A program made the translations under genes and the position numbers. A model generated the notes under the pieces. It saw only the letters and a program-made list of their open reading frames with translations. It did no database searches and was not told the origin of the DNA. Below, piece by piece: positions 1 to 10,541 of a DNA stretch of 64,000 bases (position 1 is its first letter; each line of letters begins with the position of its first letter). The stretch is from Pollutiaquabacter aromativorans (GTDB lineage: Bacteria; Bacteroidota; Bacteroidia; AKYH767-A; 2013-40CM-41-45): NCBI GenBank assembly GCA_049177215.1, contig CP185379.1, forward strand, positions 3,472,001 to 3,536,000, given 5' to 3'.

Positions 1-901
1 TGGTTTGCTCACGTAAGGTTGTCGTACCCGACTGGTCCGGGAAAAGTGAAATGACCGGCAGATTGACGCCGGTTGCGATACTCTGATAGAGTGATCCCCA
101 CCAGCGGGGATTGATTTCAATCAGGCGAGCGTTTCCGGATGATTCGATCTTGAATTCAAACATGGCCACACCGGTCCATTGCAGATGCCGCATAACTTTT
201 TCAGCAACGGCTTCCATGCCTGCATGCTTGTAATAGGAGCGTACCATGCTGGAGCCACCGCTGACCGGCCATTCGGCGCGACGACGATGGCCGCAACCGG
301 CGATGATCTTTCCGTTAATCGCCATCACCGAATATCCCGCGCCGAAGCCCTGGATATATTCCTGCAACACATAGTCACTTTCGGAATACGTATTGCGCAG
401 CCTTGTCAATTCAGAGCGGTCATGTAAATACCGGACCCCTTTTGCGGAAGCGGACTCCGCCGGTTTGAACACCAGGGGGAATGTGACCGGATCGTCTTCC
501 AGCCGATAGTGCCGGGGCACGGGCAACTGCAGCGTAGCGGCCAGTGCGGAAAAATCGACTTTGTTGTCGAGCCTACGGAATTGCTCTAAGGTTGGCAGAT
601 GGTCGAGTCTGCCGTTGAAAGAAGCGCGGTGCGGAAGCAACAAGCGATACTCCCGGCTATTGACCGGGAAAACGCGATCGATCCGTTCCTTTTCACAAAT
701 CGACTGAAGATCCCGGATGAACGCGTTAGGGTTCTGCCCGGGATCCGCGTATCGGACCACTCGGTTGATGTGACGGGAATGCAGTCGTCGGACATATCCC
801 CGGTGATCGCCTCCGATCAACTCGATTCCCGGTACACCCCGGAGTGCCTCGCAAATGACGATGGACTTAGCGCCGGAGACGTCGGGAATGAAGAGTCGCA
901 T
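1..901 (-). CDS. ATP-grasp domain protein (3' end outside window)
   Basis: About 300 codons read from an ATG at 899-901 to the window edge with no stop, so the C-terminus is missing. The N-terminal part (MRLFIPDVSGAKSIVICEAL) resembles the pre-ATP-grasp Rossmann-like domain. Further on come the ATP-grasp hallmarks: FPLVFKPAESASAKGVRYL (lysine plus glycine/serine-rich nucleotide-binding loop), VLQEYIQGFGAGYSVMAI, and MFEFKIES...ARLIEINPRWWGS, where the E.N pair would bind Mg-ATP. Such enzymes (carbamoyl-phosphate synthase large-subunit-like, PylC-like) ligate a carboxylate to an amine or thiol; the substrate cannot be told from sequence. It starts 34 nt after the AsmA-like gene and is probably co-transcribed with it. 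The family call is firm; the function is open. Confidence 0.85.
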   Translation of the reverse strand, partial: MRLFIPDVSGAKSIVICEALRGVPGIELIGGDHRGYVRRLHSRHINRVVRYADPGQNPNAFIRDLQSICEKERIDRVFPVNSREYRLLLPHRASFNGRLDHLPTLEQFRRLDNKVDFSALAATLQLPVPRHYRLEDDPVTFPLVFKPAESASAKGVRYLHDRSELTRLRNTYSESDYVLQEYIQGFGAGYSVMAINGKIIAGCGHRRRAEWPVSGGSSMVRSYYKHAGMEAVAEKVMRHLQWTGVAMFEFKIESSGNARLIEINPRWWGSLYQSIATGVNLPVISLFPDQSGTTTLREQT

Positions 902-935
902 AGGGAATCAAAGGTACAGATTCAGGTAATGTTCC

Positions 936-3900
936 TTATTGTTCGATCGGTGGTAGCTGCAGTTCCTCCAGTTGCCGTGCGTATTGGCGTTCATACTTTC
1001 CGTTGGAACGGGCGCCTGTGCTGGTCAATACACCGCTGAGCGCCAGTTTCACCCAATAATTAAAGATCGATTTTTCGCGGTTGCGCGGATAAAAGATCAG
1101 ACCCGGCTGTGAACGGTTATTACGACGGATCACGAACAAGTCGGCGATGAGGTTGACGGGGCTGGCGAGGATGTTCGAGAATTTCTTTTCCGGATTGCTG
1201 AAATCCACATTCAGCTCCCGGAAATAAAATTGCATCTCACCTCGGCTAAGATAATCCCGTGCCGTTACGCGCATGCGCAGTGTGTCGAGTATTCCCCGCT
1301 TGATCCGGGTAGCGGCTATCGGCTCGATGACCGGATTCAAGACCCGAAGATCGAAGGGCGCGATTGCGGCGGTGAGGACGAACCCACCCAGCGTATCCAG
1401 GTAGGATTCGCGGAACCGCAGCGCGATATCGGTTGTATCCAGGAACCGGGCATTCGCCTTCAGCCGGAGGGAATCGCCATCAGCCACATCACGACTTCGT
1501 ATGCCGGTAAGCGTTGCCTGTAGCCGGTCAAACGATACGGTGCCGGGCTGCCCTGATTTGTCACCGATCTCCGTGTATTCGACATGGCCGTTCGTGACGG
1601 CGAACGTATCGATGCGAAAATCGAATCCAAGACGCATGAGTTGTTGAACCGGCAATGGTTTCAACTGTCCGATCGGATCCGGAAGACGCTTGTCGCGCCG
1701 GACTTCCAGGAACGCGTCGGAAACGGTGGCTTTTCGGGAACGAAACCGTGTTTCTTCCAGGAAGTCGAGATCCAGTTCTTCCAACTCCAGCCGGCCGCGG
1801 TGCAGTCGAAGGTAATCCGTTTCGAATGCCCTTGCGGAGAGGAAGCTATCCGGGGACAAGTACGGTCGGAAGGAAACATCCTCTGCTGTGAAATGCTTCG
1901 TAGCCGCGGACCAGGCAGCGTTGGCGAGGCTCAACTCGGATTCTTTAAGATGCCAATGAAACGAAGCGTTGTGCAATTCCATTCGCTTTTGTTCCGGCCA
2001 CCAACGTTCCGGTGAGCGAACCAACTGTGGGTTTAACAACAGGCTGTTTGCTTCCAATCCATCCACCATCACTTCCCGCAATTCGCGTGAGCGGTTTTTA
2101 TAGAAGAAACCTACATGTTGCAGCACAAGTTTTCTCACGGCCGCGGTCCATCCATCCCTCGTGTTACCGCCCGCGCTCAGGGAATCGCATTGAATTTTCA
2201 AGCGCCCAGAGCGGCCGTCAGCTTTCCGGCCGTCATCGGATTCCACCTGCCATTGTTCGAGTTGTAAATCAGTGGAGCCGAAGAAAAGGGATCCGTCGCT
2301 TCGAAAGCGCAGCGGCTCGGCCCGTAGTTGTGCGGCCTTTGCAACCAGTCGCAGTTTTCGTTCGTCGCCGCTCTCCAGGTCAAGTTCGGCGCGGTGGACC
2401 TGCAGGGTGTCGATCAGCAGTTTCCATAGTTGCCGTTTTGACGCGCTGAGTGAATCGATTTTTGGAAAATGCCGAAAGCGCAGTACGGCATCCGGGATTT
2501 CAAGAAAGGAGGCATGCAATAATTCCCGACCTTCTCCGGAGGCGCTCATGCGGAACCGAAGTGCCGGAATGGATGCGAAGATCGAATCCGCGGCTCCATT
2601 CACAGCACAGCTGACGCCGTTGGCGCGCACCGTTCCGCCATCTTCCTGACGCATCGATTGCCATCGGACCGTTGCGCCCGGTCGCATCCAGGCCCCACCG
2701 CTTCCAACCAAGTCCGTTAAGGAACCGCTCCAGTCTCCGTTCGGCGAAATTGAAATGCCGGCTCCTCCTGCCTGTTGAATAAAAGTGCTCACGGAACCTT
2801 CGTTCCGCAATGCTCCTTCCAGACTGGTGTTTTGAAGTCGGACCGAGTCGATGCGCAAGGCCGGGAGTTTCGCAAGCCGCTTCCGACCGCTTCCTTTTTC
2901 AGGGCTCTCCTGCAGCCTCAGGCTTCCGGATTCCCACGATAGCGCACCGATCCGAAGCACGTCATCCTGCTTGTCCGGTAATTGTAAATTCCGGACCAGC
3001 ATCCGGTCACACTGCCCGATGAATCGCCCGTTGGCCGACTGAAAGTTGACCGATGCGGCGGTCCAACTGTTCTTGTTGCCGGAATAGTTGAGGCCGCCCA
3101 GGTCCACGCGGAGTGCAGGCGTTTCGATGCGGGTGGTGGCGACGTTCAAAGCGCGCAAACCTGCTTCCAGGTTCTCGAATGAAGGCGCTTTCAGGATATC
3201 GCCGGGAATCAATTGCGCGACCAGCTCGTTCATCTGTAAATGCGTGCCGCTGCTTTTATTTTCGACATCAATGCTGGCGTCTTCGAGTTTCAGGTTCTTC
3301 AGCAAGACCCAATTGCTGAGCGCGGCGACGGTTTCTTTCGCCTGAGCGGAAACGGTTCCCGGCGATCGGGTGTTCACGATCCGGATCACCGGATGCTGGA
3401 GTACGGCTTCGTTCGCGGAAAGCTCCCGTTCGAGTAGCAGGCGCGACCAGTCGACATCCCGCAGCACGAAGGCCGGTACATTGAGCGTCCGGACGGAACC
3501 GTCCCGGGAAGGTTTGGCGGGTTGCAACCGCAGGTTGGTCAGCACCAACGCTTCGTCCCGTATGCGGATACTGTCGAAGCGTATGGAGTACAGGCTGTCG
3601 GCCGTGTAGCTGATGTAGTCGCGCAGAAAGAAATCAAACGCATCGACTGCGATCGCGGGATCCTGGTCTTGTTTGATGCGCAGTCCGCGGATATAGAAGT
3701 CGTCATTCTCCGTACGAAAGGGCAGCGTCTTATCTCCTTTGCGCACCTGGATCGACACCTTGCTGCGCAGCAACGAAGCGTGCTTTATGTCGAGGTCGCC
3801 TGCAAGTTTTGAAGCAAGACGGGAAAGTACGGCTCTGGTATTGGCCGCGTTGGCGGATTGCCGGCGAACAAGATCGAGCCGGAATACCGGTAAGGTGCAT

Positions 3901-4748
3901 TGCAGCGAATCCATGCGCAGGCGACCCTCACGATACAAGGTGGAAAAGTCGACATCCACCAGTCGGATGCGTTCGAATTGCAATTCGAATGATCCCTGGA
4001 TCGAGTCGCGGCTTGTTCCGGAAATGATGCAACTGTCCAGCTCGACGATCCGGCTCCGGGTGGACAAGCGCAGATCTTTGTAGTGAAGAACGTGCACGCT
4101 GTCAGGAAAGCGGATCGATTCGCGACCGGTTGTCAGTTGGACATCATCGCTGAAAAAGAAGCGTGAAGAATCCGGATCGCCGGGATCGACCCGGAAGTTG
4201 TTTACCTGTAATCCGATGTTAAAGATGGAAATGCGACTGTTGTGCTGTTGCCGCGATGCCAGCGCGAAGGTCCCGTCGGTGATGTGCAGATTCTGTACCT
4301 GCAGGTTGTTCAGCGTTTTCTGAATGTAGATGTAAACATCACCCAATTCTTCACTCAATGAAATTCGTTGCCCGGCACGTCCGGATGGCAGCACCTCGAT
4401 AACGGGTCGACTGACTTCGATGACCGGAACTACAAGCAGCCCGCGAAAGATCATGTCGCTGAAGGAGGCTAGTTGCAGATCGACCGACTTGAAATGTAAA
4501 TCGAACGCGGCATGCCCTTCCGCTGTATCGCGGGAAAAGAGCCGGACATTTTCAAGACTCACCCGGTGTGCCCGGTAGCGCAAGCGCGCTTTTGTTACCT
4601 GCAAGGCAACTTTGCCATCCGATTCCTGTCGAACCAACTCTTGCAGGATCTCTTCCGTATGTCGGACCAGCCACCAATGAAGCCCCAGTCCGCCGGCCAG
4701 CAGCAGCAATAGAAGGGAAAGGATCAGGCGGACCCGGGAACGGCGCAT
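936..4748 (-). CDS. Large AsmA-like / DUF748-like envelope protein
   Basis: 1270 residues. An N-terminal membrane anchor (about residues 6-27, leucine-rich after MRRSRVR) is followed by a long, mostly beta-predicted periplasmic part with repeated amphipathic strands. Near residues 1070-1230 the pattern (GHVEYTE, LRFRESYLDTLGGFVLTAAI, RGEMQFYFRELNV) resembles the C-terminal half of AsmA/DUF748-type proteins. Proteins of the AsmA/TamB superfamily are thought to help move lipids or assemble the outer membrane between the two membranes. I see no catalytic motif. Ten bases upstream of the start there is no obvious ribosome site, as usual for Bacteroidota. The ATP-grasp gene follows directly. The family assignment is by general architecture and is moderate. 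Confidence 0.7.
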   Translation of the reverse strand: MRRSRVRLILSLLLLLLAGGLGLHWWLVRHTEEILQELVRQESDGKVALQVTKARLRYRAHRVSLENVRLFSRDTAEGHAAFDLHFKSVDLQLASFSDMIFRGLLVVPVIEVSRPVIEVLPSGRAGQRISLSEELGDVYIYIQKTLNNLQVQNLHITDGTFALASRQQHNSRISIFNIGLQVNNFRVDPGDPDSSRFFFSDDVQLTTGRESIRFPDSVHVLHYKDLRLSTRSRIVELDSCIISGTSRDSIQGSFELQFERIRLVDVDFSTLYREGRLRMDSLQCTLPVFRLDLVRRQSANAANTRAVLSRLASKLAGDLDIKHASLLRSKVSIQVRKGDKTLPFRTENDDFYIRGLRIKQDQDPAIAVDAFDFFLRDYISYTADSLYSIRFDSIRIRDEALVLTNLRLQPAKPSRDGSVRTLNVPAFVLRDVDWSRLLLERELSANEAVLQHPVIRIVNTRSPGTVSAQAKETVAALSNWVLLKNLKLEDASIDVENKSSGTHLQMNELVAQLIPGDILKAPSFENLEAGLRALNVATTRIETPALRVDLGGLNYSGNKNSWTAASVNFQSANGRFIGQCDRMLVRNLQLPDKQDDVLRIGALSWESGSLRLQESPEKGSGRKRLAKLPALRIDSVRLQNTSLEGALRNEGSVSTFIQQAGGAGISISPNGDWSGSLTDLVGSGGAWMRPGATVRWQSMRQEDGGTVRANGVSCAVNGAADSIFASIPALRFRMSASGEGRELLHASFLEIPDAVLRFRHFPKIDSLSASKRQLWKLLIDTLQVHRAELDLESGDERKLRLVAKAAQLRAEPLRFRSDGSLFFGSTDLQLEQWQVESDDGRKADGRSGRLKIQCDSLSAGGNTRDGWTAAVRKLVLQHVGFFYKNRSRELREVMVDGLEANSLLLNPQLVRSPERWWPEQKRMELHNASFHWHLKESELSLANAAWSAATKHFTAEDVSFRPYLSPDSFLSARAFETDYLRLHRGRLELEELDLDFLEETRFRSRKATVSDAFLEVRRDKRLPDPIGQLKPLPVQQLMRLGFDFRIDTFAVTNGHVEYTEIGDKSGQPGTVSFDRLQATLTGIRSRDVADGDSLRLKANARFLDTTDIALRFRESYLDTLGGFVLTAAIAPFDLRVLNPVIEPIAATRIKRGILDTLRMRVTARDYLSRGEMQFYFRELNVDFSNPEKKFSNILASPVNLIADLFVIRRNNRSQPGLIFYPRNREKSIFNYWVKLALSGVLTSTGARSNGKYERQYARQLEELQLPPIEQ

Positions 4749-4881
4749 CAGCTTTCAAGATAGACCGGATTACCTGCCCCGTGCAGGCGATTTCATCAAT
4801 TTTTCGACATTCAGAAGCCTAAAACATGCTTTTTTAACACAAAATAACATCGTCACAGTAGTGTCAGACAGGTAGTGGAGG

Positions 4882-4889
4882 TACCTTTA
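4882..4889 (+). promoter_or_regulatory. Candidate -7 box of the TonB receptor gene
   Basis: TACCTTTA matches 7 of 8 positions of the Bacteroidota -7 consensus TAnnTTTG and lies 20 nt before the ATG at 4910. No clear -33 TTG is seen at the expected spacing, so this is weak. Confidence 0.3.
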
Positions 4890-4909
4890 GCGACCCCTGC
4901 CCACTCCTT

Positions 4910-7414
4910 ATGATCTCTGTTTCCTCCTCCAATCCCGTTCAGTTATTGATGCGTTCTCTGGTCAGTCTGTGTCTCGTATTGCTCTCTCATCCGGGTTTCG
5001 TCCATGCTCAGTTCATGCCCGGCATGGGCGGCGGCGCGACGAAGATCTATGACGGTAAAATCAGCGGCACGATCATCGACTCGCTAAACAACAAACCGGT
5101 CGAATTCGCCAGTGTAGCCCTCTATGAAAAGGGAAGCGAGAAGCCGATCGATGGTGTCATCACCGATGAGAAAGGAAATTTTCGGATCAAGAATCTTAAA
5201 AAGGGCACCTACCGGATCGGCATTACGTTCATCGGTTACGTACAGAAGTTCGTCGATTCCTTGGTTGTCACGGAGAAGAAACCATCGGTGGAGGTGGGTA
5301 CTGTTCGCATTGGTCCTTCCGCTACGATGTTGAAAGAAGCCAATGTTGAAGCGGAGAAACAGTTGATCGAGACACGGATCGACAAACTCGTGTACAACGC
5401 CGATAAGGACATCACCTCGAAGGGCGGCAATGCGACCGACATCTTGCGAAAGGTTCCGATGCTTTCGGTCGATCTGGACGGCAATGTTTCACTGCAGGGA
5501 ACCCAGAATGTCCGTATCCTGATCAACAACAAACCCAGCTCGCTCATGTCGGCCAATATCGCTGACGCGTTGAAGATGATCCCGGCCGATGAGATCGAGA
5601 AGGTGGAAGTCATCACCAGTCCGTCGGCGAAGTACGATGCGGAAGGTACCGGCGGCATCATCAACATCATTACCAAGAAGAAGAACATCGAAGGCCTGAG
5701 CGGATCCATCAACGCCGGAGCGGGCACGCGTTCCAGCAACCTGTTCGGCAACCTGAATTACCGCAGCGGTCGTTTTGGGACCGGTATCAGCGGCGGCGGC
5801 TTCGGCTGGATCGGCATCGGCGATGTGTCCACCACCCGGGTCACCCAATACTCCACTTTGAAGCAGGAAGGCGATAACCGGAACACCGGATTCGGACCGT
5901 CCCTGCAATGGACCGGCGATGTCGACCTTACCAGTAAGCTCAGCCTGAGCACCTCTTTGCGGGTGAACAATTTTCAAAACCGCTCGAAAGGAACAACGGA
6001 TAACTTCTTTGCTTTCACCGGCGACGCCTTGCGTCCGTCGTTCACGAATACGTACAACTATTTCACGAACGGTCTTTCTACCGATGCCAGTGTGGACGTG
6101 CGACGTACTTTCAAGAAGCCGGATCAGGAACTTTCCTTCGCCGGTCAATGGACCCGGAACAACCGGCGCACCGAGTACGAATCCAGTCTGGACACGCTCG
6201 ACCTCGACTATTACAAGGAGTCCAGCCTCAATCACGGCATTACGGATGAGTTGACCTTCCAGACGGATTACACCCACCCGGTGACGAAAGCCTTCACCAT
6301 CGAAACGGGCGCCAAGGCGATCCTGCGCGATGTCGACAGCGACTACGATTACCGCATTTTCCGCTTCGCCAGCGATGCCTATGAATACGATCCGGTGAGG
6401 AGCAACGTTTATAATAACGAGCAGGACATCGTAGCGGGTTATCTGCAGACTTCCCTTAACCTCAAAAAGTTCGGGATCAAGGCGGGTTTGCGCTATGAGC
6501 ACACGACCTTCAAAGGGTATTTTGATAAAGGCGATACCCGTTTCAGTAATGAATACGAGAATTTCGTGCCCTCTACGACGATCTCCTACGCCAGGCAAGG
6601 CAAGTATTCGCTCAAACTGAGTTACACGCAACGCATTCAACGTCCCGGATTGAATTTCCTGAATCCGTTCATCAATGCGACGGACCCGACGAATGTCACG
6701 TATGGCAATCCTGATCTCGACGCTGAGAAAAGCCATGCATTCGAACTCGGACTGAACCTGTTCAAGAAATTCGGGTCGGTCAACCTGTCGGCTTATCACC
6801 GCTTTACCGATAACGCGATTGAGAGCATTCGCTTTGTTGACACCAACGACGTGTACATTACCACCTATGGGAACATTGGCAAGAATCGCTCGACCGGCAT
6901 GAGCCTGGGCTTGAATGTCATGTGGCAGATGAAGATCTTCCTCAGCAGCAACTTCAACCTGTTTTACTACCAGGTCGAGAGCACCGGTCTTTCACAGAAC
7001 CTGAACAACGACGGTGTCAACTGGAACGTGAACCTTTTCGGCTCTTACAAGTTCAGCAAGCGCTGGGGCGTGATGGCTTTCGGCAATTTCAACGGACCGC
7101 GTTACAGCGTTCAGGGGAAATCGACTTCGTTCTGGTACTACAACCTCAGCGCGCGCCGGGAATTCAAGAATGAAAAAGGCGGTATCGGTATCGGTCTGGA
7201 TAATTTCGCCAGCTGGTACATGCACTTCCGCAACAACTACAGCGGGGAAGGCTTCAGCTACGACAACGACACCAAGGTGCTCTTCCTCGGCGCCCGGATC
7301 AGTCTCGACTACCGCTTCGGTAAGATGGAATACGGAGGTGGCCAGAAAAAGAAGAAAGGCATCAAGAACGACGATGTGAAGGACGACGGCGGTGGCGGGA
7401 TGATGGGACGGTAG
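4910..7414 (+). CDS. TonB-dependent receptor-like outer-membrane protein with carboxypeptidase-regulatory N-domain
   Basis: 834 residues. The signal peptide ends near residue 34 (VHAQF). Residues about 48-125 form a CarboxypepD_reg-like beta-sandwich (GKISGTIIDSLNNKPVEFAS, ending IGYVQKFVDSLVV). Residues about 155-262 form a plug (GNATDILRKVPMLSVD, IEKVEVITSPSAKYDAEGTG, GGIINIITKKK). The rest is a beta-barrel of the OMP_b-brl_3 type, rich in aromatic strand ends. The C-terminus is odd: a lysine run and a glycine/methionine run (GGQKKKKG...GGGGMMGR) follow the last barrel strand and are probably exposed or disordered. It imports or binds an unknown ligand at the outer membrane. No SusD partner lies next to it. 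Confidence 0.9.
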   Translation: MISVSSSNPVQLLMRSLVSLCLVLLSHPGFVHAQFMPGMGGGATKIYDGKISGTIIDSLNNKPVEFASVALYEKGSEKPIDGVITDEKGNFRIKNLKKGTYRIGITFIGYVQKFVDSLVVTEKKPSVEVGTVRIGPSATMLKEANVEAEKQLIETRIDKLVYNADKDITSKGGNATDILRKVPMLSVDLDGNVSLQGTQNVRILINNKPSSLMSANIADALKMIPADEIEKVEVITSPSAKYDAEGTGGIINIITKKKNIEGLSGSINAGAGTRSSNLFGNLNYRSGRFGTGISGGGFGWIGIGDVSTTRVTQYSTLKQEGDNRNTGFGPSLQWTGDVDLTSKLSLSTSLRVNNFQNRSKGTTDNFFAFTGDALRPSFTNTYNYFTNGLSTDASVDVRRTFKKPDQELSFAGQWTRNNRRTEYESSLDTLDLDYYKESSLNHGITDELTFQTDYTHPVTKAFTIETGAKAILRDVDSDYDYRIFRFASDAYEYDPVRSNVYNNEQDIVAGYLQTSLNLKKFGIKAGLRYEHTTFKGYFDKGDTRFSNEYENFVPSTTISYARQGKYSLKLSYTQRIQRPGLNFLNPFINATDPTNVTYGNPDLDAEKSHAFELGLNLFKKFGSVNLSAYHRFTDNAIESIRFVDTNDVYITTYGNIGKNRSTGMSLGLNVMWQMKIFLSSNFNLFYYQVESTGLSQNLNNDGVNWNVNLFGSYKFSKRWGVMAFGNFNGPRYSVQGKSTSFWYYNLSARREFKNEKGGIGIGLDNFASWYMHFRNNYSGEGFSYDNDTKVLFLGARISLDYRFGKMEYGGGQKKKKGIKNDDVKDDGGGGMMGR

Positions 7415-7670
7415 TGGGTTCAGGGTTTCGGGTTTCGAGTTTCGGGTTTCGAGTTTTTTGTTGTCGGGTGAGCTTTGTATTGCGTGTAACTAGTAACTAG
7501 TAACTAGTAATTAGTAATTATTCCTCGCACCTCGCATCTCGCATCTCGTCCCTCGTCCCTCGTCCCTCGTCCCTCGTCCCACGTCCCACGTCCCACGTCT
7601 CACGTCCCACGTTCCTCGTCCCTCGTCCCTCGTCCCTCGTCCCTCGTCCCTCGTCCCACGTCCCTCTTTT
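7415..7670. repeat. Heptanucleotide tandem repeat tract (three consensus types)
   Basis: The gap before polA is almost entirely degenerate 7-nt repeats: GTTTCGG/GTTTCGA units (7424-7458), CTAGTAA/TTAGTAA units (about 7486-7520), then TCGCATC grading into about 18 TCGTCCC-like units (about 7522-7667). There is no spacer/repeat alternation as in CRISPR and no coding potential. A weak promoter-like TATCTTCA (7673-7680) sits just before the polA start. Confidence 0.9.
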
Positions 7671-7687
7671 CGTATCTTCACCTCACC

Positions 7688-10504
7688 ATGTCAGCTGCTC
7701 CCAAGAAACTCTTTCTGCTTGATGCGATGGCCCTGATCTACCGGGCGTATTTCGCGTTCTCGAACAATCACCGGATCAACTCCAAGGGTCAGAATACCTC
7801 GGCGATCTTCGGTTTTACCAATACCTTGCTGGAAGTGCTCCGCAAAGAGCAACCTACCCACATCGCGGTGGTCTTCGATACCGCGGCACCTACAGCACGA
7901 CACGAAGAATTTGCCGACTACAAAGCTCACCGGGAGGAAATTCCGGAAGACCTCGCCAGCTCGATCCCGTACGTCGTCCAACTTTGTGAAGCCTTCAACA
8001 TTCCTGTGCTGGCCATCGATGGTTTCGAAGCCGATGACATCATCGGAACACTCGCGCGTCAGGCGGAGGCGAAGGGATTTGATACGTACATGATGACGCC
8101 CGACAAGGATTACGGGCAACTGGTCGACAAACATACCTTCATCTACAAACCGCCCCGAGGCGGTGGTAAACCGGAAGTGCTGGGCGAGAAAGAAGTGTGC
8201 GCACGCTGGGAGATCGAACGGGTCGAGCAGGTAAAAGACATCCTGGGCCTCATGGGCGATGCGGTCGACAACATACCGGGAATTCCGGGAGTGGGAGAGA
8301 AGACCGCCATTCAACTGGTCAAGCAATTCGGCTCCGTCGAAGAGCTGCTCAAGAACACCGACCAGCTCAAGGGAAAACTCAAGGAAAAGGTCGAGAACAA
8401 CAAGGAGATGGCGGTGCAGTCCAAGCGCCTCGCGACCATCATGACCGATGTTCCGGTTGCCGTCGGCCCGGATGACCTTGCGCTTCAGGAAATCAACAAG
8501 GACGCCTTGCGGGAACTCTTCGCTGAATTGGAGTTCCGTCGCCTGGGCGAACAACTGGGTCTCGACGGACCCGCGCCGGCGGCAGCGACAGCGACCAAGA
8601 CTTCGAAGAAGCCATCCGGACAAGCCGGCTTGTTTGACGAAGCGGAGGCATCTCCCGAAGCGGAGGAGGAAACAACGGCTCCTGCCGACAAGAAAACCAT
8701 TCGCGAAGTCGCGCACACGTACAAGACCGCCGTCAAGGAGGCGGAGTTGGATGCGCTGATCAGCGAGCTGAAAAGCGCGAAGCAATTCTGTTTCGATACG
8801 GAAACCACCGGACTCGATGCCCATACCGCCGAGTTGGTCGGGATGTCGTTTGCGACGAAGGTGCATACGGCCTGGTATGTGCCGGTGCCCGACGACCGCG
8901 CCAGGGCGACAGAACTGGTGAAGCGATTTACCGGCGTTTTTGCCGATCCGTCCATCACCAAGGTGGCCCAGAACCTGAAGTACGATTACTCGGTGCTCCG
9001 ACGCTACGGAATCTCGATCGATGGTCCCCTGTTCGATACGATGATCGCGCACTTCCTCATCCAGCCGGAGATGCGCCACAGCATGGACGTACTCGCAGAG
9101 ACCTACCTGGGTTACTCGCCGGTTTCCATCGAGACGCTCATCGGCAAGAAAGGGAAGGAGCAACGCAGTATGCGCGAGGTGCCGCTGGAGGAGATCTCCG
9201 AATATGCCGCGGAAGATGCCGATGTGACCCTGCAACTGGAAAAGATCTTTTCACCAAAACTCGACAAGACGAATACGCGGAAGCTCTTCGAAGAAGTTGA
9301 AATGCCGCTGGTGCCGGTGCTTTCGGATATGGAAGCGGAGGGCATCACCGTGAATCCGAAGACCTTGTATGAACTCTCGGGTACGCTGGCCGAGGACATC
9401 GCCACCACCGAGGCGGAGATCCAGGACATGGCTGGCTCACGTTTCAACGTTTCCTCTCCTAAACAGGTGGGCGAAGTGTTGTTCGACACGCTGAAGATCG
9501 CGGAGAAGCCGGTCAAGACGAAGACGGGGCAGTATTCCACCAGCGAAGACGTGCTCAGCAAACTCGAGCACAAGCACCCGATCGTGCGCCGCATCCTCGA
9601 CTACCGCGAACTGGTCAAGTTGAAGAATACGTATGTCGATGTGCTGCCGCAACTGATCCGTCCCGATACCGGCCGCATCCACACCAGCTTCAACCAGGTG
9701 GTCGCCGTGACGGGCCGCCTGAGTTCGGATAATCCGAACCTGCAGAATATTCCCATCCGCACCGAACGCGGACGTGAGATCCGAAAAGCGTTTGTGCCCC
9801 GCGGGAAGGATTACACCTTGTTGTCGGCCGACTATTCGCAGATCGAGCTCCGCATCATCGCGGAACTGAGCGGCGATAAGGGCATGCTGTCGGCTTTTGG
9901 CTCCGGAGAAGACATCCATGCCGCAACGGCGGCGAAGGTGTACGGTGTTCCCCTGAACGAGGTGACCTCCGACATGCGCCGCAACGCCAAGATGGTCAAC
10001 TTCGGTATCATTTACGGGATATCGGCTTTCGGTCTTGCCGACCGGCTGAACATCTCGCGCACGGAAGCCAAATCGATCATCGAGAATTATTTCAAGCAGT
10101 ATTCCGCGATCAAGGATTACATGGACGCCAGCATCGAACAGGCGAGAAAGAAAGGATACGTGGAAACGATCCTCGGCCGTCGACGTTATCTGCGCGACAT
10201 CAATTCAGCGAATGCTACCGTGCGCGGATTCGCGGAGCGTAACGCCATCAATGCGCCGATCCAGGGTTCGGCGGCCGACATGATCAAAGTGGCCATGATC
10301 AACATTCACCGGGACCTGGACAAAGGCAAGTTCAAAACCCGGATGGTACTCCAGGTGCACGACGAACTCGTGTTCGATTGCCACCGGGAAGAACTCGACA
10401 CCGTCAGGGAACTCGTGGAGGACCGCATGAAGCACGCCCTCAAACTGAAAGTTCCGATTGAAGTGGGAATCGGTTCGGGTAAGAACTGGCTGGAAGCGCA
10501 TTGA
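7688..10504 (+). CDS. polA: DNA polymerase I
   Basis: 938 residues, full length. Residues about 1-290 are the 5' nuclease domain (LLDAMALIYRAYFAF, DGFEADDIIGTLARQAE, GDAVDNIPGIPGVGEKTA). Residues about 350-535 are the 3'-5' exonuclease domain. Its first motif (FDTETTGLD, near residue 368) keeps the DxE metal ligands, so proofreading looks intact, unlike the dead exonuclease of some bacterial Pol I. The polymerase domain shows motif A (DYSQIELRIIAELSGD, near 714), motif B (RRNAKMVNFGIIYG, near 763) and motif C (QVHDELVF, near 889). A low-complexity Ala/Glu linker (about 295-335) joins the nuclease and exonuclease parts. It acts in Okazaki-fragment processing and repair. Confidence 0.98.
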   Translation: MSAAPKKLFLLDAMALIYRAYFAFSNNHRINSKGQNTSAIFGFTNTLLEVLRKEQPTHIAVVFDTAAPTARHEEFADYKAHREEIPEDLASSIPYVVQLCEAFNIPVLAIDGFEADDIIGTLARQAEAKGFDTYMMTPDKDYGQLVDKHTFIYKPPRGGGKPEVLGEKEVCARWEIERVEQVKDILGLMGDAVDNIPGIPGVGEKTAIQLVKQFGSVEELLKNTDQLKGKLKEKVENNKEMAVQSKRLATIMTDVPVAVGPDDLALQEINKDALRELFAELEFRRLGEQLGLDGPAPAAATATKTSKKPSGQAGLFDEAEASPEAEEETTAPADKKTIREVAHTYKTAVKEAELDALISELKSAKQFCFDTETTGLDAHTAELVGMSFATKVHTAWYVPVPDDRARATELVKRFTGVFADPSITKVAQNLKYDYSVLRRYGISIDGPLFDTMIAHFLIQPEMRHSMDVLAETYLGYSPVSIETLIGKKGKEQRSMREVPLEEISEYAAEDADVTLQLEKIFSPKLDKTNTRKLFEEVEMPLVPVLSDMEAEGITVNPKTLYELSGTLAEDIATTEAEIQDMAGSRFNVSSPKQVGEVLFDTLKIAEKPVKTKTGQYSTSEDVLSKLEHKHPIVRRILDYRELVKLKNTYVDVLPQLIRPDTGRIHTSFNQVVAVTGRLSSDNPNLQNIPIRTERGREIRKAFVPRGKDYTLLSADYSQIELRIIAELSGDKGMLSAFGSGEDIHAATAAKVYGVPLNEVTSDMRRNAKMVNFGIIYGISAFGLADRLNISRTEAKSIIENYFKQYSAIKDYMDASIEQARKKGYVETILGRRRYLRDINSANATVRGFAERNAINAPIQGSAADMIKVAMINIHRDLDKGKFKTRMVLQVHDELVFDCHREELDTVRELVEDRMKHALKLKVPIEVGIGSGKNWLEAH

Positions 10505-10541
10505 CAAACACAATGCCTTCTCAAGTCTTCTCGGTAACGGG

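Noticed and set aside
5489..6799. 436-codon minus-strand open frame
   Set aside because: Antisense to the TonB receptor; no signal, domain or start context of its own.
7691..9235. 514-codon minus-strand open frame
   Set aside because: Antisense to the well-supported polA gene, with low-complexity composition and no recognisable domain.
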